DNA of 64,000 bases from Hypomesus transpacificus (lineage: Eukaryota; Chordata; Actinopteri; Osmeriformes; Osmeridae). Shown here piece after piece: positions 61,825 to 64,000 of this stretch. The stretch lies in the NCBI RefSeq assembly GCF_021917145.1, contig NW_025813698.1:286501-350500 (forward strand). Direction: 5' to 3'. Within the stretch, counting starts at the first letter, position 1, and each line of letters starts with the position of its first letter. The position numbers were made by a program, and so were the translations under genes. The notes beneath the pieces were generated by a model that saw only the letters and a program-made list of their open reading frames with translations, was not told where the DNA came from and ran no database searches.

Positions 61825-63664
61825 TTTTGGTCCTAAGTTTCAAAATACTAAATGGTTTGTACGTTCGACTGCTTTCCAATCAGAAACCTGAAAACAGCGG
61901 CAGACCTCATGCAGCTGGGGGAGACAGCTTGGCAACTGAATGACGAAATCAACCACACTTATAGTGACTCTAATTGTATAAATACGCATTTCTCACTCCC
62001 TTTCAATGTCTCTGTTCACCAGCACTGTAATAGAATGAATGTCTGCCCTTCTTGATCTTTTATACTTTAAAAACCCAACTTTTATTTTAATTATTGAATT
62101 TTGCCAGGTTAGATCACTTACAAGGTTGCCTCAGTCACTGCAGGGACACCATCTCCTAGTTTAAATAGAAGTAGGAGCAGATGTCATTTCCATGGCTCTA
62201 GCATGTGTAAATTAACGCTAACTCCAGTCATCTTTGGGAATTAAACCCCCTCCCTACTATGTTTTCACACCCCATTCCTGACATACTGCTAAGGCGCGGT
62301 GGTGCTACTTCTTCCATGAAATTCCATTTCTCATAAAAAAAAATGTTTACATCCGGTTTGGCAGAGCCAGTGTTTGACCTTGATAGCATTCCGTCACAAT
62401 TATGCACAAAATATGTCCAGCCTAACAAGTAATGCCGAACACTTGGAAACTGTTTAGTTTGTGTGTGTGTTCCTTTGCGTAGGGTTCAGTGCTCGAGTGG
62501 CTAATGTTTGGTTGATGGATAATGAACATTTTTGTGTTAATGATAATATTTCAGGACCTATTTAACTGTTCTGAAAAGTTTTTTCTCCTCTTGCTGGTAT
62601 GCTTGTAAATATTACTGTTTGTTACACCAAATGGATGCATGCTTACTGTCAGATATCTTCAACTCCCATAGCACTGAAGATGATGACCAGGAGATGTATG
62701 AATCCAACCTTAAATCGATGCCAAAGTCTCTCTTTGTTACATTTCAATCTTGCAGAGAAACACAAACATTGTTTTTCAACACCATGAAGATGCATGTTTG
62801 GTAGACTTCCCCACCCACCCACCCACCCAAAGTGTCTACAAACGATTTTTTTCTCTCAGGGGATGCTCACACAAGAATCCCCTCTGCAGAATGAGAAGTC
62901 ACTTTAATATCTTCCTGAGCTAAGCCTCAGACAATCACTCTGCATCAGGGGACGGTTAAGTAATCAAGGCTATGGCCTGGAAATATTGATCATCAGTCTT
63001 CTTGCCTTTGGCTTTGTTGGTATCAAGTTAATCCCAGCCACGCATTGTGGTTTGTTCATCAAAAACAAAGGTAGAACCATGTCTTCGTGATCCACAGAAA
63101 GAAGTTTTCCCTTCACGCACTTTGACGGACACCACCAAGCCTAGCAATCTGTGTTGCGGTAAGGTACACAGAACGCCACCAAGAGAATTCTCATTGATTG
63201 TTTGTATATGCCCTAAAATGGAGGCCATTATTCACACAATGCCATTATAGCATACGAGGCAGACTTTATAGTGTTCTTGTTGCAGATCCAGGTGAAGGGA
63301 AGGTCACTATCATCTCCGATAGCCACCGTGTTGCCATCCGTTCCCTTGGTGATTTACAGAAAGATGATTTGATTCTGCGTTGGGAAACGCTCTAAAGTTG
63401 CTCTCTGTGACCATCAGTGAAAATCCAATCAGTGAGTGACAATTTTAACAACAATGAAGGTTCAAAGAAAAACCCTGTATACTCTAAACAAAAGTCCTTG
63501 CGTTCCTTACAGGGTTAACCCTAATCCTTAAACAATATGCATCCTTAGTTCTGCTTGGGTCAGTTCTGGGTACTTGAATGACTTGATAATGAATTACGGA
63601 TCACAAATGTCCTCTTAGTAAATGATTACATCTTGTAAAGTCTTTATTTAAGATACTATACTAA

Positions 63665-63857
63665 GGGGTCAGATGGCAGAGTGGTTAGGGAATCGGGCTA
63701 TTAATCAGAAGGTTGCCGGTTTGATTCCTGGCCATGCAAAAATGACGTTGTGTCCTTGGGCAAGGCACTTAAACCTTATTGTCTCGGGGGAATGTCCCTG
63801 TACTTACTGTATGTCGCTCTGGATAAGAGCTTCTGCTAAATGACTAAATGTAAATGT
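63665..63857 (+). mobile_element. tRNA-derived SINE, copy 6
   Basis: About 193 bp. A-box-like TGGCAGAGTGG at 63674-63684 and B-box-like GGTTTGATTCC at 63718-63728 are spaced about as in a tRNA gene with a variable arm, suggesting a Ser/Leu-type tRNA ancestor (inference). Tail GCTTCTGCTAAATGACTAAA. Confidence 0.8.
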
Positions 63858-64000
63858 ACTATGCGTCTAATTTCCCCGGAGTACTGTTGGCTCCACTGAC
63901 TCCTGATTATACAACCATTCCTAGGGTAGCTTTTACGAAGTCACTGGTTCTCTCGTACTCATATCCGACAGGAGATGGCAAGCAGACCGTACGTGAAGAA

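Larger units (their letters stand above)
56416..64000 (+). other. pde4c large intron
   Basis: No UCR1, UCR2 or catalytic PDE4 exon is recognised up to the right edge, so this is a long first intron of at least 7.5 kb. It contains three SINE copies, a (CCCA)n run near 62810-62828, CA-rich text near 60940-60990 and ordinary AT-rich sequence. Short isoform-specific first exons could be hidden here and would be hard to see. Confidence 0.6.

Noticed and set aside
63198-63395. Possible terminal exon at 63287-63395 (after a TTGCAG)
   Set aside because: The peptide does not match any PDE4 segment and ends in a stop; no partner donor in phase was found.
57883-63857. Possible tRNA genes at the A-box/B-box matches
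   Set aside because: Each match is the head of a SINE with the same body and tail; the acceptor stem and anticodon arm are not those of a functional tRNA.

Overview
This is a gene-rich stretch of a vertebrate nuclear genome, almost certainly a teleost fish. The evidence is split genes with canonical GT-AG introns, proteins close to vertebrate orthologs, intergenic DNA strewn with a fish-type tRNA-derived SINE, and a neighbourhood (upf1, ddx49, pgpep1, lsm4, jund, rab3a, mpv17l2, pde4) matching the human 19p13.11 block. The species cannot be named from sequence alone. I find no bacterial, viral or CRISPR content.

Layout, left to right: ddx49 (+, 651-4104, 13 exons) converges on upf1 (-, 16717-7202, 23 coding exons), and their predicted poly(A) sites almost touch near 4240. 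pgpep1 (-, 22489-19437) is divergent from lsm4 (+, 22807-24278) across a gap of about 0.3 kb. A 5.7 kb gene-poor interval holds a striking transcription-factor-site cluster near 25.8 kb and precedes the single-exon jund gene (+, 30034-30849). rab3a (-, 37272-34657, with a probable untranslated first exon near 41.3 kb) is head-to-head with mpv17l2 (+, 42656-44473). Next comes a small gene for a Thr/Ser-rich single-pass membrane protein (+, 45645-47304). The right quarter holds the 5' end of a PDE4-family phosphodiesterase gene (+). Two alternative N-terminal modules (50346-53363 and 56213-56415) end in the same splice phase, and the catalytic part lies beyond the right edge.

Functionally these are mainly housekeeping RNA genes (ribosomal RNA helicase, nonsense-mediated decay helicase, spliceosomal/Lsm ring subunit) next to signalling and neuronal genes (JunD, Rab3A, PDE4). 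They are unrelated in pathway; the grouping reflects ancient vertebrate synteny. Exon sums for all seven complete genes with introns or single exons come out as exact multiples of three, which supports the splice sites given.

Points most worth a second look: a jund that begins at the internal start used for mammalian short JunD; a PDE4B1/PDE4D7-like first module in the PDE4C position; loss of a usable long-loop alternative donor in upf1 next to a perfect hairpin; a rapidly evolving mucin-like gene; and an X-box/CRE/CArG-like cluster upstream of jund.
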